DNA of 64,000 nucleotides, taken from positions 868,001-932,000 of the forward strand of contig NZ_JAMBOQ010000001.1 of assembly GCF_023715685.1 (NCBI RefSeq), read 5' to 3'. The stretch comes from Priestia aryabhattai (GTDB lineage Bacteria > Bacillota > Bacilli > Bacillales > Bacillaceae_H). Under the pieces are notes generated by a model, which saw nothing but the letters and a program-made list of their open reading frames with translations, made no database searches and was not told where the DNA came from. This document shows, one piece after another, positions 55,442-64,000 of the stretch. Within the stretch, counting starts at the first letter, position 1. Each line of letters starts with the position of its first letter. A program made the position numbers and the translations under genes.

Positions 55442-57576
55442 ACCTTCACCTTCTCTTTTTTTATCTCTGGATATTCGATTCGGGAATGAAAAATCCCATT
55501 TAAAGTTTCACATAGTGCTTGGCGAATTAACTCTAGCTCTTTGAGCGTTACGTTACACTCGCTAAGCTGCTCATCCTGCAAGCGATCTTTAATAATATTT
55601 CGCACCAAGTTCTCAATTTTTTCCGGAGTCGGATTGGACATTGACCTTACGGCTGCTTCTACACTATCAGCTATGCAAATAACCGCCGCTTCTTTCGACT
55701 GAGGCTTTGGTCCAGGATAACGATATTCTTTTTCATCAATTTTTTCTTCTGTTTGTTCAAGTGCCTTATGATAGAAAAACTTAAGCAGAGTCGTTCCGTG
55801 ATGCTGCTCTGCAATATCTACAATCTCTTTTGGAAACTTGTGATTTCGCAAAATGGTAGCTCCATCTGTAGCATGTGCGATTATAATATTTTTACTAGTC
55901 TTCGGACTTAGTTTATCATGCGGATTGGTAATATTCATTTGATTTTCAATAAAATACTGCGGTCGCTTCGTTTTACCAATATCGTGATAATAGGCTCCCA
56001 CTCTCGCTAATAAACCATTAGCTCCTATCGTTTCACACGCCGCTTCAGATAAATTTGCCACCATTACACTGTGATGATACGTTCCCGGTGTTTCCGTTAA
56101 AATTTTACGTAATAGCGGATGAGTAGGACTCGATAATTCAATTAGCTTCATCGTAGATAAAATGCCAAATCCACTTTCAAAAAACGGAAGCAATCCTATA
56201 GTTAAAACAGAAGCAATAACACCAGATGCAATTGACATCATACTGTAATAGCCTAGCTCTACAGTACCAATTTGACCATTTTTAATAAAAATAATAGCAA
56301 AGCTGATAATTACGTTCACCATAGCCACAAATAGACCTGCCTGCAAAATCCGTGAACGTCTGTGCTGCCTGCTTAAAAATAAAATAGCAGCAATATTGCT
56401 AATTAAAAAGTAGATCCCAATGTTCATATTAAACGAGGTTGTCAATTCACCATTAAAAATAATGCTTCCACAAATAGCAAATACAATGCTTGATAAAATA
56501 GCAATGCGTTCATCCATTAAAATTCGAATCAGCAAACCTCCCACCGCAACAGGAGCTAAGAAACCAATTTCCGATAAATCAATTTGCTGAAAAAAGCTTA
56601 GGATTTTCATGAGGCCAATCGTAATGGTTGCTACCAATACATATAACAACAAGGGCTGATATGTATTGGTGTGAAATTCACGCAAATAGTAAATGAGGCC
56701 CGCTATCATCATCACAATCAGCAAAGCTAATCCCGCAAAAGGCTGAATAGATCCTTTATTATTCAACAATCCCGCGAGCTGGAGCTGACGATATATATCA
56801 GGATTAATAAGCTGATTTTCTTCTACAATAATCTGACCTTGTTTGATTCGGACAGGCTCCACTTTTTCCACAGCTGCTTGACGGTTTTCAGCTGTTTTTT
56901 GCGGATCATAAATCACATTTGGAATGATAGCGAATTTAGCAATTGCATTCATTGAATCCTTTAGGGAGTTGCTGACATTGGTGTAAACGAGCTGACTTTC
57001 TACCTGATCTTTTTTCTCTTCTACATCGCTAATCTTCACTTGATCTTTCATCACATGATGAACAGCTGTGACCACGGCGTCTTTTGCAATCGATAAATCA
57101 CTGTTAGAAGACTGAAGCAGCTGCTTAATGGTATCCTTTGGCAAGTTTTTTTGAATGTCTTCAGGAAGCTTGTCCTCTAGCATTTTTTGTTTGGTTTTTA
57201 ATACAGCATCGATACTGTTATCTTCATGATCTTCTTTTTCATATTCCGTATTAACTTCCATCATCGCATCAAAAATAGATGCAACAAGATCGACTTGGTT
57301 CTGTGCGTATTCTGTTTTTTGTGTATACACATCTTCAACGGCTTGTTCTGCCTCTGCCCGCTTCTTCTCTGTGCTCTCTTTATCTTCAATGGTAACGGGC
57401 GAGTAAATTGTTTGCGGGGAAATAGACAGTAGTCTGAGATCTAATTCCTGCGGCTTTACATTGCTATACATAGACGCAAACATCATTACACCTAACAAGG
57501 CATATAACCCAATTTGAATTAACCGTAATCGCTCGATCTGTGCCATTGTTTGCTTGATTATCCGAAACGTTGACAC
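55438..57576 (-). CDS. pgpH: 7TM-HD cyclic di-AMP phosphodiesterase (PgpH/YqfF)
   Basis: A 712-residue membrane protein: N-terminal anchor (about 20-40), a large extracellular 7TMR-HD domain, seven membrane segments (about 275-475), and a cytoplasmic HD phosphohydrolase domain with TYHHSVMVANLSEAA and GAYYHDIGKTKRP (HD pair), then IAEQHHGT. PgpH degrades c-di-AMP, controlling potassium and wall homeostasis. GTG at 57576 lies seven bases after AAAGGGGG. Confidence 0.92.
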   Translation of the reverse strand: MSTFRIIKQTMAQIERLRLIQIGLYALLGVMMFASMYSNVKPQELDLRLLSISPQTIYSPVTIEDKESTEKKRAEAEQAVEDVYTQKTEYAQNQVDLVASIFDAMMEVNTEYEKEDHEDNSIDAVLKTKQKMLEDKLPEDIQKNLPKDTIKQLLQSSNSDLSIAKDAVVTAVHHVMKDQVKISDVEEKKDQVESQLVYTNVSNSLKDSMNAIAKFAIIPNVIYDPQKTAENRQAAVEKVEPVRIKQGQIIVEENQLINPDIYRQLQLAGLLNNKGSIQPFAGLALLIVMMIAGLIYYLREFHTNTYQPLLLYVLVATITIGLMKILSFFQQIDLSEIGFLAPVAVGGLLIRILMDERIAILSSIVFAICGSIIFNGELTTSFNMNIGIYFLISNIAAILFLSRQHRRSRILQAGLFVAMVNVIISFAIIFIKNGQIGTVELGYYSMMSIASGVIASVLTIGLLPFFESGFGILSTMKLIELSSPTHPLLRKILTETPGTYHHSVMVANLSEAACETIGANGLLARVGAYYHDIGKTKRPQYFIENQMNITNPHDKLSPKTSKNIIIAHATDGATILRNHKFPKEIVDIAEQHHGTTLLKFFYHKALEQTEEKIDEKEYRYPGPKPQSKEAAVICIADSVEAAVRSMSNPTPEKIENLVRNIIKDRLQDEQLSECNVTLKELELIRQALCETLNGIFHSRIEYPEIKKEKVKV

Positions 57577-57594
57577 AAACGTACCCCCTTTTAC

Positions 57595-57623
57595 AAAAAA
57601 TAGACCCTATTAAGAAAGGGTCT
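57595..57623 (-). terminator. Terminator-like hairpin between phoH and pgpH
   Basis: AGACCCT and AGGGTCT around an eight-base loop, then ATTTTTT on the minus strand. Its 5' arm is inside the last phoH codons and it ends about 20 bp before the pgpH start, so it would reduce read-through rather than mark the end of a gene block. Confidence 0.75.
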
Positions 57624-58584
57624 TTTGGTCAGCTTGTTCGTACGCTTGAATGATGCGTCCCACAAGTGGGTGGCGCACGACATCTGACTGTTCTAGATGA
57701 ACAAACGAAATACCTTTAACATTGGTCAGGATTTTCGAGACAGCTGCTAAACCAGACTGAGCTCCTTTTGGTAAATCAATTTGTGAAATATCTCCTGTAA
57801 TGACCATTTTAGACCCAAATCCTAGTCGTGTTAAAAACATCTTCATTTGCGCCATCGTGGTGTTTTGTGCTTCGTCTAAGATAACAAACGCATCATCTAG
57901 TGTACGACCTCGCATATAAGCAAGGGGTGCTATTTCAATAACTCCGCGTTCGATTAGGCGTTGCGTATGTTCTGTTCCTAATACATCATGTAATGCATCG
58001 TACAGAGGCCGCAAGTACGGATCTACTTTTTCTTTCAAATCTCCTGGCAAGAAGCCAAGACTTTCACCTGCTTCAACAGCAGGACGTGTTAAAATAATAC
58101 GTTGTACGTGACCATTTTTTAGGGCATTAACGGCCATGACAACAGCTAAATACGTTTTCCCCGTACCAGCAGGACCAATTCCAAATACCAAATCGTTTTT
58201 CTTAATAGCAGAAATGTATTGACTTTGTCCTAATGTCTTAACACGAATGGTCTTACCCTTTACATTTTTACCAATCTCTTCTTCATATACATCTTCAAAA
58301 AACTCGAGAGAGTTTTTCTTAGCTAATTGAATCGCATACACAACATCTCGTTCAGATATGGAAATATTTTTTCGGATAATGTTCAGTAACTTTTTAAGCA
58401 TTTCTTCTACTAGCTGAACATTTTCTGTACTTCCGGAGACTACAACAGTCTCACCTCTTGAAATGATAGAGACCTGCATTTCTTCTTCAATTCGCTTTAA
58501 ATTCGCATCTTGTACGCCAAATAATGAAATGGCTTCGTTTGAATCATCAAGTTGTACGTTAATTGTTACTAGCTGTTCTGACAT
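57610..58584 (-). CDS. phoH: PhoH-like ATPase
   Basis: A 324-residue PhoH family P-loop ATPase: Walker A GPAGTGKTYLA near 138, Walker B AFVILDEAQNTT near 235, and an N-terminal KH-like RNA-binding region. Conserved beside ybeY in many bacteria, pointing to RNA metabolism. It follows yqfD by 3 bp. Confidence 0.95.
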   Translation of the reverse strand: MSEQLVTINVQLDDSNEAISLFGVQDANLKRIEEEMQVSIISRGETVVVSGSTENVQLVEEMLKKLLNIIRKNISISERDVVYAIQLAKKNSLEFFEDVYEEEIGKNVKGKTIRVKTLGQSQYISAIKKNDLVFGIGPAGTGKTYLAVVMAVNALKNGHVQRIILTRPAVEAGESLGFLPGDLKEKVDPYLRPLYDALHDVLGTEHTQRLIERGVIEIAPLAYMRGRTLDDAFVILDEAQNTTMAQMKMFLTRLGFGSKMVITGDISQIDLPKGAQSGLAAVSKILTNVKGISFVHLEQSDVVRHPLVGRIIQAYEQADQKTLS

Positions 58585-58587
58585 TCA

Positions 58588-59775
58588 TCAATCTCCTTGA
58601 ATAATTGGTTGAGTGTTCGCAATATTTTCTATAACTTGGTAATGTATTGATAATCTAACTTTACCATTGTCCTGTTCTTGGTGCAAAACTTTTTCACCTT
58701 TTATTTTAGCATCCTCACCTAAAGTTGATAGTAATTTTTTTCGACCGATTTCCAAAGCTTTTTCCACCGCCTCTTGTTTAGAATAGACGCGCTGAGAGTT
58801 CTGTTCTTCTCGCACAGCAACTTTCTCATACGACAGAGGTAATTTCCATTTTAAAAAATAGAGTGGATGCTCAACTTTTTCTGTCACCTTTGAGCCGTAT
58901 TTCTCTTTGTTAAAAGCCCAAAGAGGCATTTTAAAAGCTTGAAAATCTAAATAGTGCTTCGTATATCCATTACCCGTTAATACCTGAAAATCAGTTTTTA
59001 AAGGCACTTCCACCTCAGACTTATACCATGTTTCACCGTAGACTTTCCCTTTAGCAGCTACTACCTTTTTATTTTTTTCGTTTCCAATAATACCGGAAAC
59101 TAAGACCTCGCCTTCATTGACAAAATCATTAACCTTGACTAAAGGTTGTCCTTTTTCGACAAACAAATTCGTAATAATGGCTTTCTTTTTAGCAATTAAA
59201 TGTTGGTAAGTTGTTTTTTGCTGAGGCTTGGGCTCATTTTTTTCAACCACTTGGAAGTGATAAGAAGTGCCGCGCACTTCTACACCCACCCAGGTAATAT
59301 TGTTCATATTATCCGTTAAATAGCGCTGAATTTTTTCAGGACTCTCTAACAGAAATTGAAACTCTCCTCTTTTTACACCTATTTTGGCAAGCTGCTTAGT
59401 CATTTGATGTTCTGTTTGTGGTTCTGCACCGCTAATTTCCACTTTCCACACCATGTTGGAAAGCAAACCAAGAATAATAAAAAAAGAAAGAAAACCTAAA
59501 GCAAACCCACTATTTTTGATCACTCGTTTTGTTAAAAAAGGAAACCCTCTGCCTCTTATAAAATAAATTTTACAATCTGCGTTGCGAATTAGTATACGAA
59601 TTTTCTTTATATCTTTCAATAATATCGTTGCTGTCGCTAGCTGACCGTCAACTTTATGGACATTCGAAATCATAATCTGTTGTCTCACACAATTATTTAA
59701 GAAACGTTCAATTCCTTTTCCAACAATTCGAATACGTACGGTACCAATAACAAAGTTTGTCCATCCATTCTTCAT
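58588..59775 (-). CDS. yqfD: Sporulation protein YqfD
   Basis: A 395-residue membrane protein: soluble N-terminal part, one membrane segment (about 90-112) and a large C-terminal domain probably outside the membrane, as in the YqfD (spore YqfD) family. In B. subtilis it is made under sigma-E control. Directly follows yqfC. Confidence 0.93.
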   Translation of the reverse strand: MKNGWTNFVIGTVRIRIVGKGIERFLNNCVRQQIMISNVHKVDGQLATATILLKDIKKIRILIRNADCKIYFIRGRGFPFLTKRVIKNSGFALGFLSFFIILGLLSNMVWKVEISGAEPQTEHQMTKQLAKIGVKRGEFQFLLESPEKIQRYLTDNMNNITWVGVEVRGTSYHFQVVEKNEPKPQQKTTYQHLIAKKKAIITNLFVEKGQPLVKVNDFVNEGEVLVSGIIGNEKNKKVVAAKGKVYGETWYKSEVEVPLKTDFQVLTGNGYTKHYLDFQAFKMPLWAFNKEKYGSKVTEKVEHPLYFLKWKLPLSYEKVAVREEQNSQRVYSKQEAVEKALEIGRKKLLSTLGEDAKIKGEKVLHQEQDNGKVRLSIHYQVIENIANTQPIIQGD

Positions 59776-59791
59776 TTTTTTCCTCCTTGTG

Positions 59792-60076
59792 TTATTGTTC
59801 TAAATAAAGAACTTGATTGATTTTACCTTCTAAAACCAGTTCTTCTGGCAGTATTACTTTAATGACCAGTCCTTCACCTCGAATTAACATTTGTCCCTGT
59901 TTTAGTAACACGCGTATTTCAGTATCAGAAAAGGCTAATAAACCTTTATGATTTTCAATATAGATGTGTATTTGTCCAACTAACGTAATACGGGGAAGAT
60001 CCATTAATACATCAGCGGGTAGTTCCATTGTTTTTGTCATCCATCTTTTCATTTGATGTCTCCACTTTTTGCTCAT
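59792..60076 (-). CDS. yqfC: Sporulation protein YqfC
   Basis: A 94-residue YqfC-family protein ([23 protein letters not shown]), normally co-transcribed with yqfD under sigma-E. The ribosome binding site (AAAGGGGG) lies inside a strong hairpin (see 60083-60119), seven to eight bases before the ATG. Confidence 0.92.
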   Translation of the reverse strand: MSKKWRHQMKRWMTKTMELPADVLMDLPRITLVGQIHIYIENHKGLLAFSDTEIRVLLKQGQMLIRGEGLVIKVILPEELVLEGKINQVLYLEQ

Positions 60077-60082
60077 AAAAAG

Positions 60083-60119
60083 AACCCCCTTTCATCTCAT
60101 GTTTATGAGAAAGGGGGTT
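60083..60119 (-). terminator. Hairpin that covers the yqfC ribosome binding site, possible yqfB terminator
   Basis: On the minus strand AACCCCCTTT pairs with AAAGGGGGTT, with an inner CTCAT/ATGAG stem and a three-base bulge. CTTTTT follows and then the yqfC ATG. The 3' arm is the ribosome binding site of yqfC. The hairpin may end the floA-yqfB transcript, and any transcript running through would have yqfC initiation hidden. Confidence 0.75.
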
Positions 60120-60135
60120 AATGTATCACATCTAT

Positions 60136-60597
60136 TTATCGTTTATATTTACGTTGTTTCGATTTTGGCGGCCCTAGAATTTCGGACCATATCACTCCTT
60201 GAACAGCTTCTTTACGAGAAATGGGCTTAAAAACGTTTTTCTCACCCGCGATTTTTGGTTCTTTAACTGTGATTTTCTTTTGAATAGACGGTTCATGATA
60301 CGAACGGTTTTTTAGCTCTTCCAGTTTTTCTTGCAAAGGATTTGCTTCTGCTGAAGGAACGGTTTCTGGCTCCATACGAGCTGTTTTTGGCTCTTCTTTG
60401 ACAGGGCGATATCTAGGTCTTTCCCGCCTTGAAGAATTGTTTACAGGAGGTATAGGAGCTCTTTTAGAACGCTGCTGTTCTTCCTCTTTTGACTGAGCCA
60501 TAAAACGCTGCACAATGTTAAAAATAATCCCTCCAATGATGACAAAAATGAAAGCATTATTAATAATTAGTTTAATAAGCGTTTCAACGATATTCAT
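60136..60597 (-). CDS. yqfB: Membrane-anchored protein YqfB
   Basis: A 153-residue protein with an N-terminal membrane segment (about 8-28, AFIFVIIGGIIFNIV) and a long, basic, Pro/Glu/Arg-rich, probably disordered tail (SKRAPIPPVNNSSRRERPRYR). It sits between floA and yqfC as B. subtilis yqfB does; the symbol rests on position. Function unknown, possibly tied to flotillin membrane domains. Confidence 0.75.
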   Translation of the reverse strand: MNIVETLIKLIINNAFIFVIIGGIIFNIVQRFMAQSKEEEQQRSKRAPIPPVNNSSRRERPRYRPVKEEPKTARMEPETVPSAEANPLQEKLEELKNRSYHEPSIQKKITVKEPKIAGEKNVFKPISRKEAVQGVIWSEILGPPKSKQRKYKR

Positions 60598-60628
60598 TAG
60601 GAGAAAACCTCCTTGTTAAGCTGATTCA

Positions 60629-61612
60629 TTATTTCTCATCGTCTTCTTTAGACATTTTTCCAATTGAATCACGCATATCCGTATCAGCAGTCAAGTTTTG
60701 AATGTTCATATAATCCATGACGCCAATATTGCCAGAGCGCAGAGCTTCTGCCATCGCTAACGGTACTTCTGCTTCTGCTTCTACTACTTTTGCACGCATT
60801 TCTTCTACTTTTGCACGCATTTCTTGTTCTTGAGCAACGGCCATTGCACGACGTTCTTCGGCTTTTGCTTGTGCAATATTTTTATCTGCTTCTGCTTGGT
60901 CTGTTTGAAGAACTGCCCCAATATTTTTACCAATATCGATGTCAGCAATATCAATAGATAGGATTTCAAACGCTGTCCCTGAATCCAACCCTTTTCCTAA
61001 AACGGTTTGAGAAATCATATCAGGATTTTCCAATACTTTTTTGTGATCTTTTTGTGAACCGATTGTAGAAACAATCCCCTCACCAACACGGGCAATAATC
61101 GTTTCTTCTCCAGCTCCCCCTACTAGTCGATCAATGTTTGCACGAACGGTAATTCGAGCTTTTGCTTTGACTTCAATTCCATCCATAGCCACCCCTGCAA
61201 TAAAGGGTGTTTCAATAACTTTTGGATTAACGCTCATTTGTACAGCTTCTAGTACATCACGGCCCGCTAAGTCGATAGCTGCTCCCCGCTCAAATGTTAA
61301 CTCAATATTTGCTCGATGCGCTGCAATCAACGCATTTACAACGCGGTCAACGTTACCGCCTGCTAAATAGTGGCTTTCTAATTGATTAATGGTAATACCT
61401 AAACCTGCTTTACTTGCTTTAATTAACGGGTTTACAACGCGAGATGGTATCACTCGACGAAGTCTCATTCCGACCAGTGTGAAAATACTAATACGAACGC
61501 CTGCTGCTAATGCTGAGATCCATAGCATAATCGGTACAAAAGTGAAAAAAACAGCTAAAGCAATAATTGCTAGACCAATAACTACAAAAAACAATACGCT
61601 ACCTACTTCCAT
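60629..61612 (-). CDS. floA: Flotillin-like protein FloA
   Basis: A 327-residue YqfA/FloA. An N-terminal hydrophobic hairpin (about 5-45) is followed by the SPFH-like domain and a helical repeat rich in Glu and Ala ([22 protein letters not shown]), the oligomerisation coiled coil. FloA organises membrane microdomains. The start overlaps the yqeZ stop by one base. Confidence 0.95.
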   Translation of the reverse strand: MEVGSVLFFVVIGLAIIALAVFFTFVPIMLWISALAAGVRISIFTLVGMRLRRVIPSRVVNPLIKASKAGLGITINQLESHYLAGGNVDRVVNALIAAHRANIELTFERGAAIDLAGRDVLEAVQMSVNPKVIETPFIAGVAMDGIEVKAKARITVRANIDRLVGGAGEETIIARVGEGIVSTIGSQKDHKKVLENPDMISQTVLGKGLDSGTAFEILSIDIADIDIGKNIGAVLQTDQAEADKNIAQAKAEERRAMAVAQEQEMRAKVEEMRAKVVEAEAEVPLAMAEALRSGNIGVMDYMNIQNLTADTDMRDSIGKMSKEDDEK

Positions 61613-62952
61613 TAATTAAGGTCCTCCTTTTTCAAAGGCTCTGTGAGCTTCCGCACCACAACCCTTGATCCCTCTACTTTTATAATATTTACTAACACAT
61701 CTTTGTCTAAATATCCGCCTTCAGTGACTACATCCACATACTCTTCATCGATGAGCACGGTACCTGAAGGACGCAGCGGTGTTGTTGTTTTACCTTGTTT
61801 TCCTATTAATTCATAACGATTTTGATTCGACACATAACCAGATTCGGTATTAAGTGAATCATTAAGCACCATTTTTTTGAAAGGTGTAAGCTTTCTTTTA
61901 AAAAATTTCATCATCACAAACGCACCTCCCAGTGCCACCACTATTGCAATTACAAGAGAAATTCCCATTTCGACATTATTATCTGTTGACATAAAAAAAC
62001 TTAAAATGATAGCTCCAAGCCCTAGTAATCCTAAAACTCCGCCTGGTACTACAATCTCTAACAGAAGCAGTATAATCCCTGCTATAAATAAAACAAGCGC
62101 TTCCATTCCAGCTAATCCTGCTACCATATGACCATAGAAAAATAAAAGAAGTGAAGCTATTCCAATAGAGCCCGCAATACCAAATGAAGGCGTAAACAAT
62201 TCAATTACAATTCCTAAAGCACCAATAGATAATAAAATAGGAACAACAAGCGGATGGGTAAGAAAACGAGCAATTTGTTCACTTACACTCATTTTCGCAT
62301 ACGTCAGTTTAGCATCTTCATAGCCAAGTACGCTCAGGAGGTCGTCTAAATTTTTTACAGTCCCTTCTGAATAACCAACTTGCTCGGCTTGCTTCGGAGT
62401 GAGCGTCAACAATTCGTTTCCTTTTAAGTTGAGCTCAGGTATTACCATCTTTGTATTTGCCATCGCTTCTGCATATTTAGGGTTTCGGTTATTTTGTTCT
62501 GCTGCGCTCTTCATAGCCGATAACCAGTAGGACTGAGCTTTTTTTCCTGCTGTATTTCCCTTTTGGTCAATCACAGCTGCCGATCCCATTGTAGAACCGG
62601 GTGTCATGTAAATTTGATCGGCGTTAAGTGCAATATACGCCCCGGCTGATAATGCTTTTTTATCGACAAAAGCAGCGGTAGGAATAGGTGTTGAGGTTAA
62701 GCTTTTAGCTATTTCAGAAGCTGCATCTACAGCTCCTCCAGGAGTATCTATGTCCAATATAATCAAATCTGCACCGTCATTTTCCGCATCTTCAATGGAT
62801 CTGTTTAGAAAAGAAAGCAGTCCATTTTCTACCGTTTTATTTACAGGAATAACGTGTACGCGCTTCACATCAGCGGTGCTAATAGTGGGGAATAACCCAG
62901 TGGCTAAGATAAGAAAGCACACGAAAGAAAATAAGGTTTTCACCGAATACAC
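61612..62952 (-). CDS. yqeZ: NfeD-type membrane serine protease YqeZ
   Basis: A 446-residue NfeD1b protein: signal peptide (1-27), ClpP-like serine protease domain with [12 protein letters not shown] and [11 protein letters not shown] (Ser near 122), several membrane segments (about 230-360), and a C-terminal OB-fold ([18 protein letters not shown]). It is the standard genomic partner of floA. The active-site lysine cannot be fixed by eye. Confidence 0.93.
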   Translation of the reverse strand: MYSVKTLFSFVCFLILATGLFPTISTADVKRVHVIPVNKTVENGLLSFLNRSIEDAENDGADLIILDIDTPGGAVDAASEIAKSLTSTPIPTAAFVDKKALSAGAYIALNADQIYMTPGSTMGSAAVIDQKGNTAGKKAQSYWLSAMKSAAEQNNRNPKYAEAMANTKMVIPELNLKGNELLTLTPKQAEQVGYSEGTVKNLDDLLSVLGYEDAKLTYAKMSVSEQIARFLTHPLVVPILLSIGALGIVIELFTPSFGIAGSIGIASLLLFFYGHMVAGLAGMEALVLFIAGIILLLLEIVVPGGVLGLLGLGAIILSFFMSTDNNVEMGISLVIAIVVALGGAFVMMKFFKRKLTPFKKMVLNDSLNTESGYVSNQNRYELIGKQGKTTTPLRPSGTVLIDEEYVDVVTEGGYLDKDVLVNIIKVEGSRVVVRKLTEPLKKEDLN

Positions 62953-63091
62953 TTCCCTCCTTCCATAGATAGTATGAGTATGTACCTGTATATACGAATA
63001 ACTTTAACAATAGTTTCAAATTTTTTAAAATTTATCTATTTTATTCTTTGCAACAGAAAAAACAAAACTTAAGTTCGATTATTATCCATAT

Positions 63092-63124
63092 AAAAAACAC
63101 CTTACACAAGGTAAGGTGTTTTTT
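63092..63124 (-). terminator. Terminator after yqeY
   Basis: AAAAAACACCTTAC and GTAAGGTGTTTTTT around a five-base loop, touching the yqeY stop codon. It nearly repeats the yqgO terminator at 15395. Confidence 0.92.
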
Positions 63125-63566
63125 ATGATAAGTGTTGAAGGACAAGCTTATTAACAAGAGAGCCATCCGCTTTGCCTTTTACTTTCGGCATAAGCGCTCC
63201 CATAACTTTCCCCATATCAGCTTTAGAGGAAGACTGCGTTTCTTCAATCGTCGTTTTAATAATTTCAGATAACTCTTCTTCAGTTAGCTGTTTAGGAGCG
63301 TAAACTTCTAAAACCGCTAATTCAGAATGAATTTTATCAACAAGATCTTGACGACCTGCTTTCTCAAATTCATGGAGGGAGTCTTTACGTTGTTTGAATT
63401 CGCGAGAAATAACCGTCAACTCGTCTGCTTCAGTTAGGTCAGTTCCTAACTTAATGGCTTCGTTTTGAAGAGATGCTTTGACCATACGAATGACCCCAAG
63501 CTTCTCTTTCTCTTTGTTTTTCATCGCTTGTTTCATATCACTATTTAAACGCTCGAGAAGACTCAT
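63123..63566 (-). CDS. yqeY: GatB/YqeY domain protein
   Basis: A 147-residue YqeY ([16 protein letters not shown]), related to the tRNA-binding tail domain of GatB. Role unproven; its pairing with rpsU (15 bp upstream) suggests a link to translation. Family segments: [14 protein letters not shown] and [18 protein letters not shown]. Confidence 0.95.
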   Translation of the reverse strand: MSLLERLNSDMKQAMKNKEKEKLGVIRMVKASLQNEAIKLGTDLTEADELTVISREFKQRKDSLHEFEKAGRQDLVDKIHSELAVLEVYAPKQLTEEELSEIIKTTIEETQSSSKADMGKVMGALMPKVKGKADGSLVNKLVLQHLS

Positions 63567-63581
63567 AAATCCACCCTCTTA

Positions 63582-63755
63582 TTAGAACTTGCGTTTTCTA
63601 GCAGCTTCAGATTTCTTCTTACGCTTTACGCTAGGCTTTTCATAGAATTCGCGCTTTCTTGCTTCTTGTAACGTACCAGTTTTTGAAACTGAACGTTTGA
63701 AGCGACGAAGAGCATCTTCAAGCGATTCGTTTTTACGAACAACTGTTCTTGACAT
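63582..63755 (-). CDS. rpsU: 30S ribosomal protein S21
   Basis: A 57-residue S21 ([19 protein letters not shown]) with a lysine/arginine-rich C-terminus ([18 protein letters not shown]). ATG at 63755 follows GAGGGAGGG; the longer open frame to 63854 includes the ribosome binding site and is not used. Bicistronic with yqeY. Confidence 0.97.
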   Translation of the reverse strand: MSRTVVRKNESLEDALRRFKRSVSKTGTLQEARKREFYEKPSVKRKKKSEAARKRKF

Positions 63756-63943
63756 TCTAATTCCCTCCCTCCGAACAAAACCACTAACATCATAATGAAA
63801 TGACATGTTAGACATGTCTTTTGCAATTATAATATAATGATTCCTTAAGGTCAACCGCTTTACATAAAGTAATGCAGTTATTCCCTCTTTATTTTATGAA
63901 CTTTCTTGATAAAACATTACTCGTTCAGCTTTTTTATACGTAT

Positions 63944-63973
63944 GAAAAAAGCTGCGTAAACACGCAGCTTTTA
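63944..63973. terminator. Bidirectional terminator upstream of rpsU
   Basis: AAAAAAGCTGCGT and ACGCAGCTTTT around a four-base loop. It probably ends the gene that lies beyond the right edge, isolating rpsU-yqeY. Confidence 0.85.
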
Positions 63974-64000
63974 AATAAGCATTATGAGCTCATTTTTACC

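Noticed and set aside
61134..61619. Plus-strand frames opposite floA
   Set aside because: They mirror the Ala/Val-rich floA coding sequence and lack ribosome binding sites.

Overview
The window is an AT-rich stretch of low-GC Gram-positive (Bacillaceae) chromosome. Gene content and order follow the Bacillus subtilis yqeY-gcvT region: rpsU-yqeY-yqeZ-floA ... era-recO ... dnaG-sigA-cccA ... ispH-yqfQ ... zur ... sodA-pbpA ... glcK ... comG ... gcvT. Most genes lie on the minus strand. A Bacillus or Priestia species is implied, and Priestia megaterium is my best guess from the local differences; that species call is inference.

Layout from left to right. 1-2300: gcvPA (cut by the window edge) and gcvT behind a tandem glycine riboswitch. 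2479-5174: SNF2 helicase yqhH, yqhG and yqzE. 5218-9177: a complete seven-gene comG competence pseudopilus operon. 9446-17219: mgsR, yqgY, yqgX, yqgW, yqgT, glcK, yqgQ, gluP, yqgO, a DUF92 gene, yqgN and rpmG. 17458-22539: a three-gene glycan-type operon made of a nucleotidyltransferase with a degenerate phosphomutase tail, a degenerate GH57 domain fused to a GT4 glycosyltransferase, and a DUF4912 protein. 22733-24445: pstB-phoU alone behind a PhoP-box array, without pstS, pstC or pstA. 24566-31254: pbpA, yqgE, sodA, a five-tRNA operon, yqgC and a DUF1189 gene. 31322-31453: a GC-rich repeat element. 31584-46189: an MFS gene, yqfZ, ispG, yqfX, yqfW, zur-znuB-znuC, yqfT, nfo, cshB, yqfQ, ispH, yqfO, trmK, cccA and an acyl-CoA dehydrogenase. 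46573-63755: sigA, dnaG, yqxD, yqfL, ccpN, recO, yqzL, era, cdd, dgkA, ybeY, pgpH, phoH, yqfD, yqfC, yqfB, floA, yqeZ, yqeY and rpsU.

Most of this is core housekeeping: replication and transcription initiation, isoprenoid synthesis (ispG, ispH), zinc homeostasis, DNA repair, ribosome maturation, competence and sporulation. The points most worth a second look are the degenerate two-enzyme glycan operon with DUF4912, the isolated PhoP-box/pstB/phoU unit, yqxD with no ATG, GTG or TTG start ahead of its conserved N-terminus (an ATA sits at ideal spacing from a strong ribosome binding site), an 11-bp periodic repeat array upstream of mgsR, a perfect 17-bp palindrome upstream of comG, and a hairpin that hides the yqfC ribosome binding site. 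Start codons were moved where a ribosome binding site clearly favours another codon; these choices are stated per gene.
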